A program made the translations under genes and the position numbers. Below the pieces are notes generated by a model. That model was given only the letters and a program-made list of their open reading frames with translations. It ran no database searches and had not been told where the DNA came from. This document shows, piece by piece, positions 36,654 through 51,027 of a stretch of 64,000 nucleotides of DNA (the first letter of the stretch is position 1; the number at the start of each line of letters is the position of its first letter). The DNA comes from Phycisphaerales bacterium (GTDB lineage: Bacteria; Planctomycetota; Phycisphaerae; Phycisphaerales; SM1A02), in contig SIAP01000002.1 of assembly GCA_009691725.1 (NCBI GenBank), forward strand, positions 1 through 64,000. The letters are read 5' to 3'.

Positions 36654-38039
36654 GTGACGAAACCCGTTCCAGCGACCCTCGGAGCGACCCCCGCCATCAA
36701 CCACCACGCCGATGCGCTGGAAAAGTTGCTGGAGATCTCGAAGCGTCTCGGTGAATCTTCCGACCTGAACGCGGTGCTCGGCGCAATCATCGATGCACTG
36801 CGAGACCTGCTCGCTGCAGAACGCGCGACTGTCTTTTCGTATGACGCTCTCACGAATGAGTTGATCATGCACAGCGCTCATGGCGTCGACGCGTCGGTGC
36901 CGAAAGACTCCATCCGCTTCTCTGCGACAGCGGGCATTGCGGGGGCATGCGCAACCACCCGCTCCATCGTGAACATTCCAAACGCCTACGCGGATCACCG
37001 TTTCAATCCAGAAGTGGACAGGCACACGGGCTATCACACGACATCCATCCTGGCGATTCCATTGCTCGATCATGCAGGTGCGCTTGTTGGGGTTGCGCAG
37101 GTTCTCAACGCATCGCGTGGATCCTTCGATCGAGCAGACGAGCAACTCGCCGATGGAATCGCTGTGCATGCGGGTATCGCACTTCGCCGCGCGCAACTCA
37201 TCCACGACCACTTCGCCAAGCTGAAGTTGGAACAAGAGATGAACATTGCGCGTGAGATTCAACAGGGCGCATTTCCCCAGCAGATCCCAGTGCTCGCAGC
37301 CTTCGACATCGCTGCGGGCAGCAGTCCAGCCGAGGAATGCGGCGGTGATGCGTACGACATCTTTGATGTTGCCCCCTTGACGGGACCGATCCGCGACGGA
37401 CCTCCAGAGAGACTCTTTTTCCTGATTGCAGATGCGACCGGACACGGCGTCGGTCCAGCGCTCTCGTCGATGCAGGTGCGAGGGATGGTTCGAATTGGGG
37501 TTCGAATTGGGGTTCGAACTGGGTTCCGAATAGGGTTCCGTGATGGAATTCGACTTGGCGAATCACTCGCCACGGTTGCCAGCGAGATCAACTCTCAATT
37601 GATGCAGGATCTCCCTCGTGGCCGATTCGTCACGGCGTGGATGGGCGCGCTCGATCTGGCAACCAACACGATCGAGTGCTTCAGCGCCGGACAGGGACCA
37701 GTGTTTGTGTATCGCAGGAGGCGAGATCTCTTTGAAGAAATCGACACAAACGCACCCCCTCTTGGGATCACTGCAGAGCAATTTGACAGCGAGGGGACGA
37801 CAACCATCCACCTCGAACTCGGTGACATTCTTGTGCTGCTGACGGACGGTTACTTCGAGGCCGTCGACCCAGACCATGTGGAGTGGGGTCGCGAAGGAGT
37901 CTTCGAGGTGGTTCGTCGAATGCGCGACGAGCCTCTCGAGGCGATGCGCATTGAACTCGACCGCGCAACATTGGCATTTGCACAGGCGCAGACGACGCAT
38001 GATGATCGAACAGCCATCTTGGTCAAGCGACGTCTCTGA
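36654..38039 (+). CDS. GAF domain - PP2C (RsbU/SpoIIE-like) phosphatase
   Basis: A 461-residue signalling protein. Residues 30-185 form a GAF sensor domain. The phosphatase half has the metal motifs GGDAYD (230-235), DATGHG (260-265), LTDGYFEAV and DDRTAILV near the C-terminus, so catalysis looks intact. Such proteins usually dephosphorylate an anti-anti-sigma factor in partner-switching stress responses; no Rsb partner is adjacent. A repeat-built insert (RIGV and RIGF units, 278-296) follows DATGHG inside the domain. It starts with GTG, 9 bases after the FG-GAP gene. Confidence 0.85.
   Translation: MTKPVPATLGATPAINHHADALEKLLEISKRLGESSDLNAVLGAIIDALRDLLAAERATVFSYDALTNELIMHSAHGVDASVPKDSIRFSATAGIAGACATTRSIVNIPNAYADHRFNPEVDRHTGYHTTSILAIPLLDHAGALVGVAQVLNASRGSFDRADEQLADGIAVHAGIALRRAQLIHDHFAKLKLEQEMNIAREIQQGAFPQQIPVLAAFDIAAGSSPAEECGGDAYDIFDVAPLTGPIRDGPPERLFFLIADATGHGVGPALSSMQVRGMVRIGVRIGVRTGFRIGFRDGIRLGESLATVASEINSQLMQDLPRGRFVTAWMGALDLATNTIECFSAGQGPVFVYRRRRDLFEEIDTNAPPLGITAEQFDSEGTTTIHLELGDILVLLTDGYFEAVDPDHVEWGREGVFEVVRRMRDEPLEAMRIELDRATLAFAQAQTTHDDRTAILVKRRL
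37488..37535 (+). repeat. 12-base tandem repeat, 4 units, in frame
   Basis: Units of GTTCGAATTGGG and variants, encoding RIGV/RTGF/RIGF repeats inside the PP2C domain. Confidence 0.9.
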
Positions 38040-38091
38040 TTCATTCCAATGACGGCGACCGCGGCGCGACGAAACCTCTATTCTCAACCCC

Positions 38092-38853
38092 ATGTCGTTT
38101 CGTGCGGTCATCATTGGAACCGGAAGTGCGCTCTCGCGGCGCGCGTACGGATCGAGTGCAGTGCTGCTCGGTCAGCAGTCACCCGTGCTGATTGATTGCC
38201 CCGATTCGGTCCTTCGTGCATTGCACGAAGGATCAGCTCGCTGCGGCATCCAGTTGGATCCGCTGGCGATTCACGACATCCTGCTCACCCATTTGCATGG
38301 AGATCATGCCAACGGATTAGAGGCATTCGGATGGCTGCACTGGATCGCGCGCCAGCAGACTCCAGCACCACCTCCCCGCATTCACACCATCGCGTCGGTT
38401 GCCGAGCGTCTCTGGGAACGACTCGCACCATCCATGGATCAGGGAGGAAGCGCGACCATGGACGACTATTTCTCGATCAACCTCTGCGATCCGCGATCGC
38501 CCACGGTCGTCGCAGGACTGCAGATCGAAGTACGCGCCGCTGAACATCTCATTCCCTGTTGTGGATTTCGGATTTCGCATGGCGGTGCAATGTTGGGATG
38601 GAGTGGAGACACCCGATTTGATCCAGCGCACATCGATTGGCTCTCATCGGCGGATGTCATCGTCCACGAAACAACCGAGTCGCGCGTGCACACTCCGATT
38701 GCGTGCCTGAACGCACTCACGCCAGAGTTGCGACGGAAGATCCGGCTCATTCACATGGAGGACGACTTCGATCAGGCAGTCACGGACATGGCAGCATTGC
38801 GAGAGGGCGAAGTGCTTGAAGTGCCAGCCGCGGTGCGTTGCTCGATCGGTTGA
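38092..38853 (+). CDS. Metallo-beta-lactamase-fold hydrolase (RNase Z-like)
   Basis: A 253-residue MBL-fold protein with the zinc motif HLHGDH (68-73) in LTHLHGDHANGLE, a glycine-rich start IIGTGSALSRR like RNase Z/ElaC relatives, and further ligands around SGDTRFD and VIVHETTE. It may process tRNA or act on small cyclic phosphodiesters; the sequence cannot decide. It is convergent with citrate synthase, and its last 82 bases are also read by that gene on the other strand. Confidence 0.75.
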   Translation: MSFRAVIIGTGSALSRRAYGSSAVLLGQQSPVLIDCPDSVLRALHEGSARCGIQLDPLAIHDILLTHLHGDHANGLEAFGWLHWIARQQTPAPPPRIHTIASVAERLWERLAPSMDQGGSATMDDYFSINLCDPRSPTVVAGLQIEVRAAEHLIPCCGFRISHGGAMLGWSGDTRFDPAHIDWLSSADVIVHETTESRVHTPIACLNALTPELRRKIRLIHMEDDFDQAVTDMAALREGEVLEVPAAVRCSIG

Positions 38854-39971
38854 TAAGTCAGCCCATGGGGACCGGTGTAGTCGGCATGTGGACGAATCAG
38901 TTTGTTGGCAGCAAGTTGCTCGATGCAGTGTCCGGTCCATCCAGCCATGCGACTCGCTGCGAACATGCACGTAAAGAGATCGAGGTCGAGCCCGAGTGAG
39001 TAGTACGTGGTCGCAGAATAGAAGTCGACATTTGGGAAGATCCCCTTCTCGATGATGTTGGGCTGTGCGAGCACGATTTCCTCGATGCGCCGCGTCATCT
39101 CGTACAACGGGAGATTGCCCGTATCAGCTGCAACCTTTTTCGCAAAGGTTTTCAGATAGGTCGCACGAGGGTCGTACGCCTTGTAGACGCGGTGACCGAA
39201 TCCCATGATGCGTTCCTTGCGGGAGAGTTTGCCAGCGATGTATCCATCCACCTTTGACAGATCACCAATCTCCAACAGCATCTCCATCACTTCCTGATTC
39301 GCCCCGCCGTGCAGCGGACCCTTGAGCGTCCCGACTGCGCTCGTCGCCGCGGAATACATATCGCTTTGGGTGGCGATGGTGACGCGTGCGGCAAATGTGG
39401 ACGCATTCAATCCGTGATCGGCGTGCAGCACGAGACAGACATCGAGCGCGCGAGCCATCGCATCGGTGGGCTTTGCACCGGTCAACATCCATAGAAAATT
39501 CGCCGCAAGCGAAAGTGTGCGGTCGGGTCGGATCGGCGCTTTGCCCTTGCGAAAACGATCAAAGAGGGCCACGAGCGTCGCCGTCTTTGCCACAAGTCGA
39601 ATCGCCTTGCGCTGGTTCGCTGCGGGAGATGCGTCATCCGCCTCCTGGTCAAAGTGTGCGAGCGCCGAGACGAGCGTTCGCAGCGCGTCCATCGGTGCTG
39701 CGGTGCGGGGAATCGCGAAAACCACATCCATCATGCGAGGATCGATCTCGTACTCACTCTGAAGTTGGGCTGTGAATGCCGCGAGTTCCCCCGATGTTGG
39801 CAGATGCCCATGCCACAGGAGCCAGGTGGTCTCTTCGAAGGTCGAACCGCGCGCGAGCGAATCGATGTCGTATCCAACATATTCCAGAACACCCTTTGCA
39901 CCGTCGATGAACGACAGCCCGGAGTCCGCGGCGATTGTGTTTCCAAGACCTTTGTCAACAGTGAGTGGCAT
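38772..39971 (-). CDS. gltA: Citrate synthase
   Basis: Condenses acetyl-CoA and oxaloacetate at the head of the TCA cycle. The 399-residue protein has the active-site His in LVLHADHGLN, the CoA/substrate His in MGFGHRVYKAYDPRA, and catalytic Asp in VDFYSATTYY. It is of the short type I-like bacterial form. The C-terminus continues about 20 residues (Ser/Thr/Ala-rich) beyond the usual PIEQR end, all within the overlap with the MBL gene. Divergent from the rhomboid gene, with 24 bases between starts. Confidence 0.93.
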   Translation of the reverse strand: MPLTVDKGLGNTIAADSGLSFIDGAKGVLEYVGYDIDSLARGSTFEETTWLLWHGHLPTSGELAAFTAQLQSEYEIDPRMMDVVFAIPRTAAPMDALRTLVSALAHFDQEADDASPAANQRKAIRLVAKTATLVALFDRFRKGKAPIRPDRTLSLAANFLWMLTGAKPTDAMARALDVCLVLHADHGLNASTFAARVTIATQSDMYSAATSAVGTLKGPLHGGANQEVMEMLLEIGDLSKVDGYIAGKLSRKERIMGFGHRVYKAYDPRATYLKTFAKKVAADTGNLPLYEMTRRIEEIVLAQPNIIEKGIFPNVDFYSATTYYSLGLDLDLFTCMFAASRMAGWTGHCIEQLAANKLIRPHADYTGPHGLTYQPIEQRTAAGTSSTSPSRNAAMSVTA

Positions 39972-39995
39972 AGAACTCCTATCCTAGGGGGCAAG

Positions 39996-41141
39996 ATGAT
40001 ACCCCTCGGCATCGATCGAGACACACAAAAAACGCCGATTGCCACAATCGCGATCGTGGTGGTGAACATCGTGGTGTTCTTGGTGGTGTCCCTTGGGCTC
40101 CAATCCGATTCCGCAGGGGCAGCGGCGATCAGGAACTTTGGGGTTTTTCACCCTGGCACGATGACGGTGTTGACCCATCCGTGGACACTCGTGACCTACG
40201 CATTCCTGCACGATTCAAGCGGTTTGAGTCATGTCGCCTTCAATATGCTCTTCCTGTGGATCTTTGGACGAGCCGTCGAGGATCGGCTCGGTTCCCTCTG
40301 GTTCACACTCTTTTACCTCGCGGGAGCCGTCGCCGCGGCGTTGGGTCAATGGCTGGTCGACGCGGCGCCAATGATCGGCGCGAGTGGAGCGGTTGCGGCC
40401 ACCACGGGTGCCTTTGCCGCGCTCTGTCCGCGCGCTCGAGTGCGTGTGCTCTTCTTCTTCAGCATCATCGAGATTCCTGGGATCGTGTTGGTTCTGATCT
40501 TTGCTGGGATCGATCTCTTGGGACAAATCGGGGCGACAATTTCCAGTACCGGCGGAATCGCCTATTCGGCGCACCTGTTTGGGTACCTCTTTGGCATCAT
40601 CACCATGGTCGCACTGCTGGGTCTGCGCATTCTCAAGCGGACTGAATTCGACGCCTTCTTCCTGATGAAACAGTGGCATCGCCGTCGAGTGATGCGCGAC
40701 GCGATGAATCACCACGACAGTCCGTGGATGCGGGATGCCGCGCGCGTGACCGTCACGACCGAGCCGGGCAAGCCCATCCCAAACGCCGTCGTCGCGCGAG
40801 CGCCACTGAGCGATGCGGACGCGAAGCGTGCACTCGACGATGCAACTGGAAGATGGTCTCGTGGTGATTCTGCGGGTGCTGCCTCCGCATGGGAGCGATT
40901 TGCCGCACGCTGCCCCGCGCACAAAGAGGCGCGTGGCGCACTCCTCCTTGCGGCCGTCGCGCACGCGAGGCGACTCAGCGCCCCGTCGCGCGCTCGAGAG
41001 ATCCTGCACGCGCTCATGTCGCGCGATCCGGCGGTTGCGGGCAACATGTCTGAAGTGGCGGGTCGTGAACTCGAGGACGACGAGGTTTCGGCTCAAGCGA
41101 GGCGGCTCTTGGGTGAACTCGATGGAGCGACGCTCGCGTGA
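39996..41141 (+). CDS. Rhomboid-family intramembrane serine protease
   Basis: A 381-residue protein. Residues 15-215 form six or so membrane helices with catalytic Ser130 in GASGAVAATTG and His193 in SAHLFGYLFG; the Asn of HVAFNMLFLW fits the oxyanion position. Residues 225-381 are a cytoplasmic tail with TPR-like helices (ASAWERFAARCPAHKEARGA). A strong GGGGG stretch lies just before the ATG. The substrate is unknown. Its stop overlaps the trpF GTG (GTGA). Confidence 0.88.
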   Translation: MIPLGIDRDTQKTPIATIAIVVVNIVVFLVVSLGLQSDSAGAAAIRNFGVFHPGTMTVLTHPWTLVTYAFLHDSSGLSHVAFNMLFLWIFGRAVEDRLGSLWFTLFYLAGAVAAALGQWLVDAAPMIGASGAVAATTGAFAALCPRARVRVLFFFSIIEIPGIVLVLIFAGIDLLGQIGATISSTGGIAYSAHLFGYLFGIITMVALLGLRILKRTEFDAFFLMKQWHRRRVMRDAMNHHDSPWMRDAARVTVTTEPGKPIPNAVVARAPLSDADAKRALDDATGRWSRGDSAGAASAWERFAARCPAHKEARGALLLAAVAHARRLSAPSRAREILHALMSRDPAVAGNMSEVAGRELEDDEVSAQARRLLGELDGATLA

Positions 41142-41785
41142 ACTTCTTCGTGAAGATCTGTGGCATCGTCGACGGCGAGATGGCACGGATCTGCGTTGAT
41201 GCTGGCGCAGATGCCATCGGTGTTGTGCTCGCACCACAGAGCCCACGGCGCGTTTCGATCGATCTCGCGCGCGAAATCCAGCGCGCATTGCCAGCGACCG
41301 TCGCATGCATCGCGGTTGTCAAGGACGCGCGTTTCGACGATGTCGATCTCGCATCGTGGAGTGGCGGGATCCAGTTTCATGGGCGCGAATCGGCGTGCTG
41401 CGTCGAGCAGATTGCGTCGCGCAGGCGTGGCGCGGATGGCACCACTCCCGCACTCATCATCAAGGCTGTCACAGGCGCACCATCGGAGATTCTGCTGTGG
41501 GATGACGATCCGTCGATCGATGCACTGCTCGTGGATGGCACCTCGCCCGGAAGCGGGAGGGCGCACGACGATGCATGGCTGGAAATCCTTGCCTCGATCC
41601 GAACGCGCATGACGAAGCCGCTCATTCTCGCTGGTGGACTGACGCCACAGAGCGTGGCGCGTGCGATCCAAGTGGTCCGACCATCTGGCGTCGATGTGTC
41701 CTCTGGTGTCGAACTGGCTCGGGGTGTCAAGGACGCTGGACTGATTCGCGAATTCATCGCAGCAGCACGCGATGGTGCGAGTCGA

Positions 41786-41800
<15 letters not shown>
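41138..41800 (+). CDS. trpF: Phosphoribosylanthranilate isomerase
   Basis: Third step of tryptophan synthesis: turns PRA into CdRP. The 220-residue TIM barrel has the catalytic Cys8 in VKICGI, GADAIGVVLAP, the Asp in ALLVDG, and phosphate-binding LILAGGLTP plus GVDVSSGVE. No other trp gene is near, and it follows the rhomboid gene with a GTGA overlap. Its 3' end overlaps the convergent RdgC-like gene by 15 bases. Confidence 0.92.
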
Positions 41801-46299
<4,499 letters not shown>

Positions 46300-46303
<4 letters not shown>

Positions 46304-48690
46304 GATTGCACCGCCGCGTTCGCTTGAACGGGTCGACTCACAGCAACCGCTTTGGCTCGCGCAGTTCTCCGCCGAATGATCACCGGTTTCACATAGAAAG
46401 CGTAGAGCATTCCCATCACCGCGATGATGCATCCTGCGAGTTGTGTCTGAACACCGCGACGATTTCCCACTCCCAGCACGGTGTAATTCAAGCCGCGAGA
46501 ACCGCGATCCTGCTGCGACGCTGGTTCAGGTGGATCCCACTGCGCTTGGAAGTACCAGAGTCCATTGTGTTCGATCGGACTATTCACGCTGACCGCGGTC
46601 GGATCACTCCACTCGCCACCGGTTGACGCATCTCGGAAGCGCACGAGACTCGTGTAGTCGCGAATGGATCCGCCCTCGCCGGTGTATCCGCCCTCGTGAC
46701 TCGTCAGCACAAACTCTTCCAGCGCGATGTCCGTGTTGAGTGGAATCCTGCGCCGAGAAAAGAGCAACTCGATCTCGCGTCCATCCGCAAGCGTGACTGT
46801 GGATGGGTGATAGGGATGCCGTCGCAATGCGAACCGCGCATCGTCCACGGCATATGGACTGAACTCCATCCACCTTGACGAAGACCCCGGCACATTCACA
46901 AGGACTTGTGCGAAGAGCTCGCGTGCGTCACGAATGCGCTGCGATTCAGGAACAGCGACCGGTCGCGTCTCGATGCGTGCCCGTGGGAGATAGGACGTCA
47001 CACGGAGCGAAAGCCCCGCGGGCAGCGTGATGGACTCATCCACCGAGACAGATTGCACTTTCGCCGCAGTGTTCCCAACCGCTGTCACGATTCTCAGTTG
47101 ATTCTCGCCTGGACCAACTGCAAGAGTCAGAATCGCCCGACCGGCACCGCGCTGATACTCGACCTGCACCGACGGATCTGGTGGGATGGGCGCGCCATGT
47201 CCTCCATCGTTGGCGGGAACATCACGCGTCAACGAAGGCTCATCAAAGACCCACCGACGAATGGTGGTCGTCGGAGTCTTGAGTTCGATGATCAACACAC
47301 TGGTCGTCTTGCCACCGATGGGAAGTTCATCCTGCGCGGCGATGACCCGAAAACCATAGCCAGATTCTGCGCCACCGATCGGCATGAACGCATCCTGATC
47401 CCCCTCGGCTGGAAGACGAACCGGTTCGATGACATCGATGTTCGCGGCTGGAATCACACAGCGGATCTGCGAAACCCCCTGCAATTTTGCCAGTTGCTCT
47501 TCGCTCGTCAGCGCGACCATCCGGATCAATCCTCCATCGCCGCTTGACCGCTCTGGATCGAAGGCCATCAACTGATATGTCGTCTGCGCACCCTCTGCGC
47601 CACGAACTTCAATCGATGCTGCCGGAGCAAAGGGCGACTGGGCACCTCCGGAGAGGAGTCGCGTCTTGGTCTGCGCGTATCGCAGGTATCCATCGATTGA
47701 AAAAGTTACATCTGCGCAGGGATCATTCGCTGCCACCGCCGGCACGAGCACATGCATCGGGTGAAGGGGCGCCGCAGTCGTTGATGGCGATTCGAAGACA
47801 TCTCCGTGCGAACTGATGGAATCGTTGTACAGGGGAACCCCCTCCATCGGTCGCTCAATCCACATCGCCGATCCCTTGCTGCGCAGATAGAGCGCCCACG
47901 CCTTGGTGAGATCATTGCGAACATAAAAATACTGCTGACTCTCGTAGTCAAGCGATGCAGTGAGCCGAGACTCAACCAGCGCCTGCCCACGCTCTTTGAT
48001 CGCGCGCTTCATGGGCTGCGCTGGATCATCGGTGAAGAGGATGTCTTCGGTGTACTGCGGATGATTCGCAATCAACTGCCGAATGAAGCGATCGGTCGCA
48101 GTCGTGACGAGCAACTTGACGCTGTAGGACAAGTCGCCAGCATCACTGCCAGAGCGTAATTCCCACTCGGGATCGATCTCCGCCACTTCAATGGTCATGG
48201 CAGAGTCACCCGAGCCAATCGTGGCAGTTGCGCCCATCGCGGCAAGCAATTCGACTGTGCCCTCTACCCCTTGAACTGTGAGCACCACCTTGCGCCGAGC
48301 CACGGGAGCATCTCCCTCCACCTTGGTTTGAAAGTAGATGAAACTTCCGACAATCAACACGATGACGCCCGTGTGAATCGTCCACACACCCAGATTCACA
48401 ACGCGAAATGGAATGCGCCGAAGCGTGGTCACGACGAGAGTGGTGGCGATCATCGCGATGAGCGCATTGAATGGCCACCAATGAAACCACTCGAATTCGG
48501 TCATTTCAAAGGCGCGCCACTGTCGCATCTGTTGATGCACCCACGCGTCTGGATGAAACAGATTGGGATGCACTGGGTAGACGATTCCAGCACTCCCAAC
48601 CGACATGAAGATGAAGAGCAACACGAGCAGCACGATGCCGAAGCGCACCGAACTGAAGAGGTCGTAGATGGCGTTGACCACTCGAATCAT
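46300..48690 (-). CDS. resB: Cytochrome c biogenesis protein ResB
   Basis: A 796-residue partner of CcsA in System II. Membrane helices lie at about 16-35, 75-93 and 101-120 and near the C-terminus (AGCIIAVMGMLYAFYVKP). Between them is a large periplasmic beta-rich region that ends with FVLTSHEGGYTGEGGSIRDY and the Trp-rich WYFQAQWDPPEP. The pattern PVHPNLFHPD is typical of ResB. At nearly 800 residues it is longer than Bacillus ResB (about 540), as often in Planctomycetota. Divergent from the cyclophilin gene, 45 bases away. Confidence 0.88.
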
Positions 48691-48735
48691 GGGTCAGCCA
48701 TCCTAGGGCGAATCGACTCTGTACGATGCTTTTCT

Positions 48736-49461
48736 ATGTCCATCTCCACCCTCGTGACTCGTCGCCGCTCTCTTCTTGCAACCGCTGGCATCCTCGGGAT
48801 GGTCAGTGTGGCAATGGCCGCATCCGCTCTCGCTCAGGAAGCCCCAAAGAAAACTGTGCCAAGAGCGACGACTCCCGTCTTCGTCGCGATGACGACGAGC
48901 AAGGGGACGATCTATCTCGAGTTGAACTCCGAGAAAGCTCCCATGACCGTTGCGAACTTCACGAAATATGCAAAGGATGGTTTCTACGACGGAACCATCT
49001 TTCACCGTGTCATGAAAACGTTCATGATTCAGGGAGGCGGGTTCACTGCAGACCTCACACAGAAGCCAAATTCACCTGCGATCAAGAACGAATGGCAGAA
49101 TGGACTCTCAAACACCAAGGGCACCATCGCCATGGCACGCCTCGGTAACCGCGCAGACAGTGCCACCAGCCAATTCTTCATCAACACCGCTGACAACCTG
49201 ATGCTCGATGAGCCGCGCGATGGTGCGGGTTACGCCGTGTTCGGCCGGGTCATCTCGGGGATGAATGTCGTCGAAGCCATCGCTGCCGCTCCAGTCGGAC
49301 AATCAAAGGGGATGGGGAATGTTCCGAAAGAGGTGATCACGATTACAAAGGTCGAAATCCTCGCCGGACCGCCACCTGCGAACGCCCCGACACTTCTTGC
49401 GCCCCCGCCTGTCGCGCCGGCCAAAGTCGACCCAGCGACCGCGCCACCTGCAAAACCATGA
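48736..49461 (+). CDS. Exported cyclophilin-type peptidyl-prolyl isomerase
   Basis: A 241-residue PPIase. The N-terminus looks like a Tat signal (TRRRSLLATAG before a hydrophobic core ending ASALAQ). The cyclophilin domain has GTIFHRVMKTFMIQGGG, LGNRADSATSQFFINT and YAVFGRVISGMNVVEAI, covering the catalytic Arg and the proline-binding pocket. The C-terminus is Pro/Ala-rich. Likely a periplasmic folding helper. It overlaps the aldehyde dehydrogenase by four bases. Confidence 0.88.
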   Translation: MSISTLVTRRRSLLATAGILGMVSVAMAASALAQEAPKKTVPRATTPVFVAMTTSKGTIYLELNSEKAPMTVANFTKYAKDGFYDGTIFHRVMKTFMIQGGGFTADLTQKPNSPAIKNEWQNGLSNTKGTIAMARLGNRADSATSQFFINTADNLMLDEPRDGAGYAVFGRVISGMNVVEAIAAAPVGQSKGMGNVPKEVITITKVEILAGPPPANAPTLLAPPPVAPAKVDPATAPPAKP

Positions 49462-51026
49462 GTGTCGCCGCAAGCGCAGTGCATCCACTCCTGAAGCAAC
49501 TTGGGATTGCGAATCACCCATTGGTGACCGCTCCAGACAGCGCGAACCCGTCGGTGGTGGCATCGATGAATCCAGCAACGGGAGAAACGATCGCCGCAGT
49601 TCGACTGCAATCGACGGCCGAATTGAACTCGACCATTGAGCGATCGACGGAGGTTTTCAAGGCGTGGAAATGCCTGCCAGCGCCGCAGCGCGGCGAAATC
49701 ATCCGGCGCATCGGCAATGAGTTCCGTCGATTGAAGGAGCCGCTTGGCGAACTCGTTTCGCTCGAAATGGGCAAGATTCGCGCCGAAGGATTGGGGGAAG
49801 TTCAAGAGGCCATCGACATCGCTGACTTCGCCGTTGGGCTCTCACGACAACTCTACGGAAATGCGATGCACTCCGAGCGCGGTCGTCACCGCATGTACGA
49901 GCAGTGGCATCCTCTGGGCTCGATTGGAATCATCAGCGCGTTCAATTTTCCCTGTGCGGTGTGGGCGTGGAACGCATTTGTGGCGGCAGCGTGTGGAGAC
50001 ACATGCATTTGGAAGCCGAGTTTGATGACTCCACTCGTTGCGATCGCGTCCAACGAGATCGCTCGACGGGTCATGCGCGAACAAGAACTCTTCACCCCCG
50101 CAGGAATGGATCCGGCGGATGTCTTTGCGTTGATCATTGGGAGCGATCAAGAAGTTGGGGAACCGATGATCGCTGATCGTCGCCTTGGGCTGATCAGCGC
50201 GACTGGATCATGTCGAATGGGACGACGCGTCGCGCAGGTCGTTGGAGCGCGACTCGGTCGCACACTGCTCGAACTCGGCGGAAACAACGCGATCATCGTG
50301 CAGCCAGACGCCGACCTTGACCTCGTCACTCGCGCGGTGCTCTTTGGTGCGGTGGGAACCGCTGGTCAGCGTTGCACCACCACACGTCGATTACTGGTCC
50401 ACGAATCCATCGTCGAAGAGGTCATCACGAGGTTGGCAAAGTCCTATCAATCCATTCCCATCGGAAATCCGCTCGACCCCAAGACGCTCATGGGACCGCT
50501 CGTCGATGGTCGTTCGGTCGCGGCCATGCGCGCTGCGATCGAGCACGCGCTGGCGCAGGGATGCACGCTGATCTGCGGCGGCACGAGCGGGATCGATCGC
50601 CACGCCGGCCGACCAGGCTTCTTTGTGGAACCGACGATCCTGCGAGTTCCCCGCGGTCAAGTGCCCGCAATCACGCGCGAGGAAACTTTCGCGCCAATTC
50701 TGTATGTCTTCACAGTCGCATCGATCGATGAAGCGATGGCTATTCAGAATGGGGTAGACCAAGGACTTTCGAGTGCGATCTTCACGGACAGTGTGCGCGC
50801 GGCAGAGCAATTCCTCTCTGTGAGCGGAAGCGATTGCGGCATCGCCAATGTGAACATCGGCACGAGCGGGGCCGAAATCGGCGGTGCATTTGGTGGCGAG
50901 AAAGACACTGGCGGCGGTCGCGAATCAGGCTCCGATTCGTGGAAGGCCTACATGCGCAGGCAGACCTGCACCATCAACTGGGGTGGCGAGTTGCCACTCG
51001 CGCAAGGCATCCGATTCGGAGAGTGA
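49458..51026 (+). CDS. Aldehyde dehydrogenase, ALDH7-like (aminoadipate semialdehyde type)
   Basis: A 522-residue NAD-dependent aldehyde dehydrogenase. The catalytic Cys sits in GTAGQRCTTTRRL and the Glu in LLELGGNNAI; FNFPCAVWAWN and the C-terminal GGEKDTGGGRESGSDSWK are typical of the ALDH7 (antiquitin/AmaB) group, which oxidises alpha-aminoadipate semialdehyde in lysine breakdown. Assignment within the family is by motif only. The CoA-transferase subunit follows after one base, and cyclophilin overlaps upstream. Confidence 0.85.
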   Translation: MSVAASAVHPLLKQLGIANHPLVTAPDSANPSVVASMNPATGETIAAVRLQSTAELNSTIERSTEVFKAWKCLPAPQRGEIIRRIGNEFRRLKEPLGELVSLEMGKIRAEGLGEVQEAIDIADFAVGLSRQLYGNAMHSERGRHRMYEQWHPLGSIGIISAFNFPCAVWAWNAFVAAACGDTCIWKPSLMTPLVAIASNEIARRVMREQELFTPAGMDPADVFALIIGSDQEVGEPMIADRRLGLISATGSCRMGRRVAQVVGARLGRTLLELGGNNAIIVQPDADLDLVTRAVLFGAVGTAGQRCTTTRRLLVHESIVEEVITRLAKSYQSIPIGNPLDPKTLMGPLVDGRSVAAMRAAIEHALAQGCTLICGGTSGIDRHAGRPGFFVEPTILRVPRGQVPAITREETFAPILYVFTVASIDEAMAIQNGVDQGLSSAIFTDSVRAAEQFLSVSGSDCGIANVNIGTSGAEIGGAFGGEKDTGGGRESGSDSWKAYMRRQTCTINWGGELPLAQGIRFGE

Positions 51027-51027
51027 C

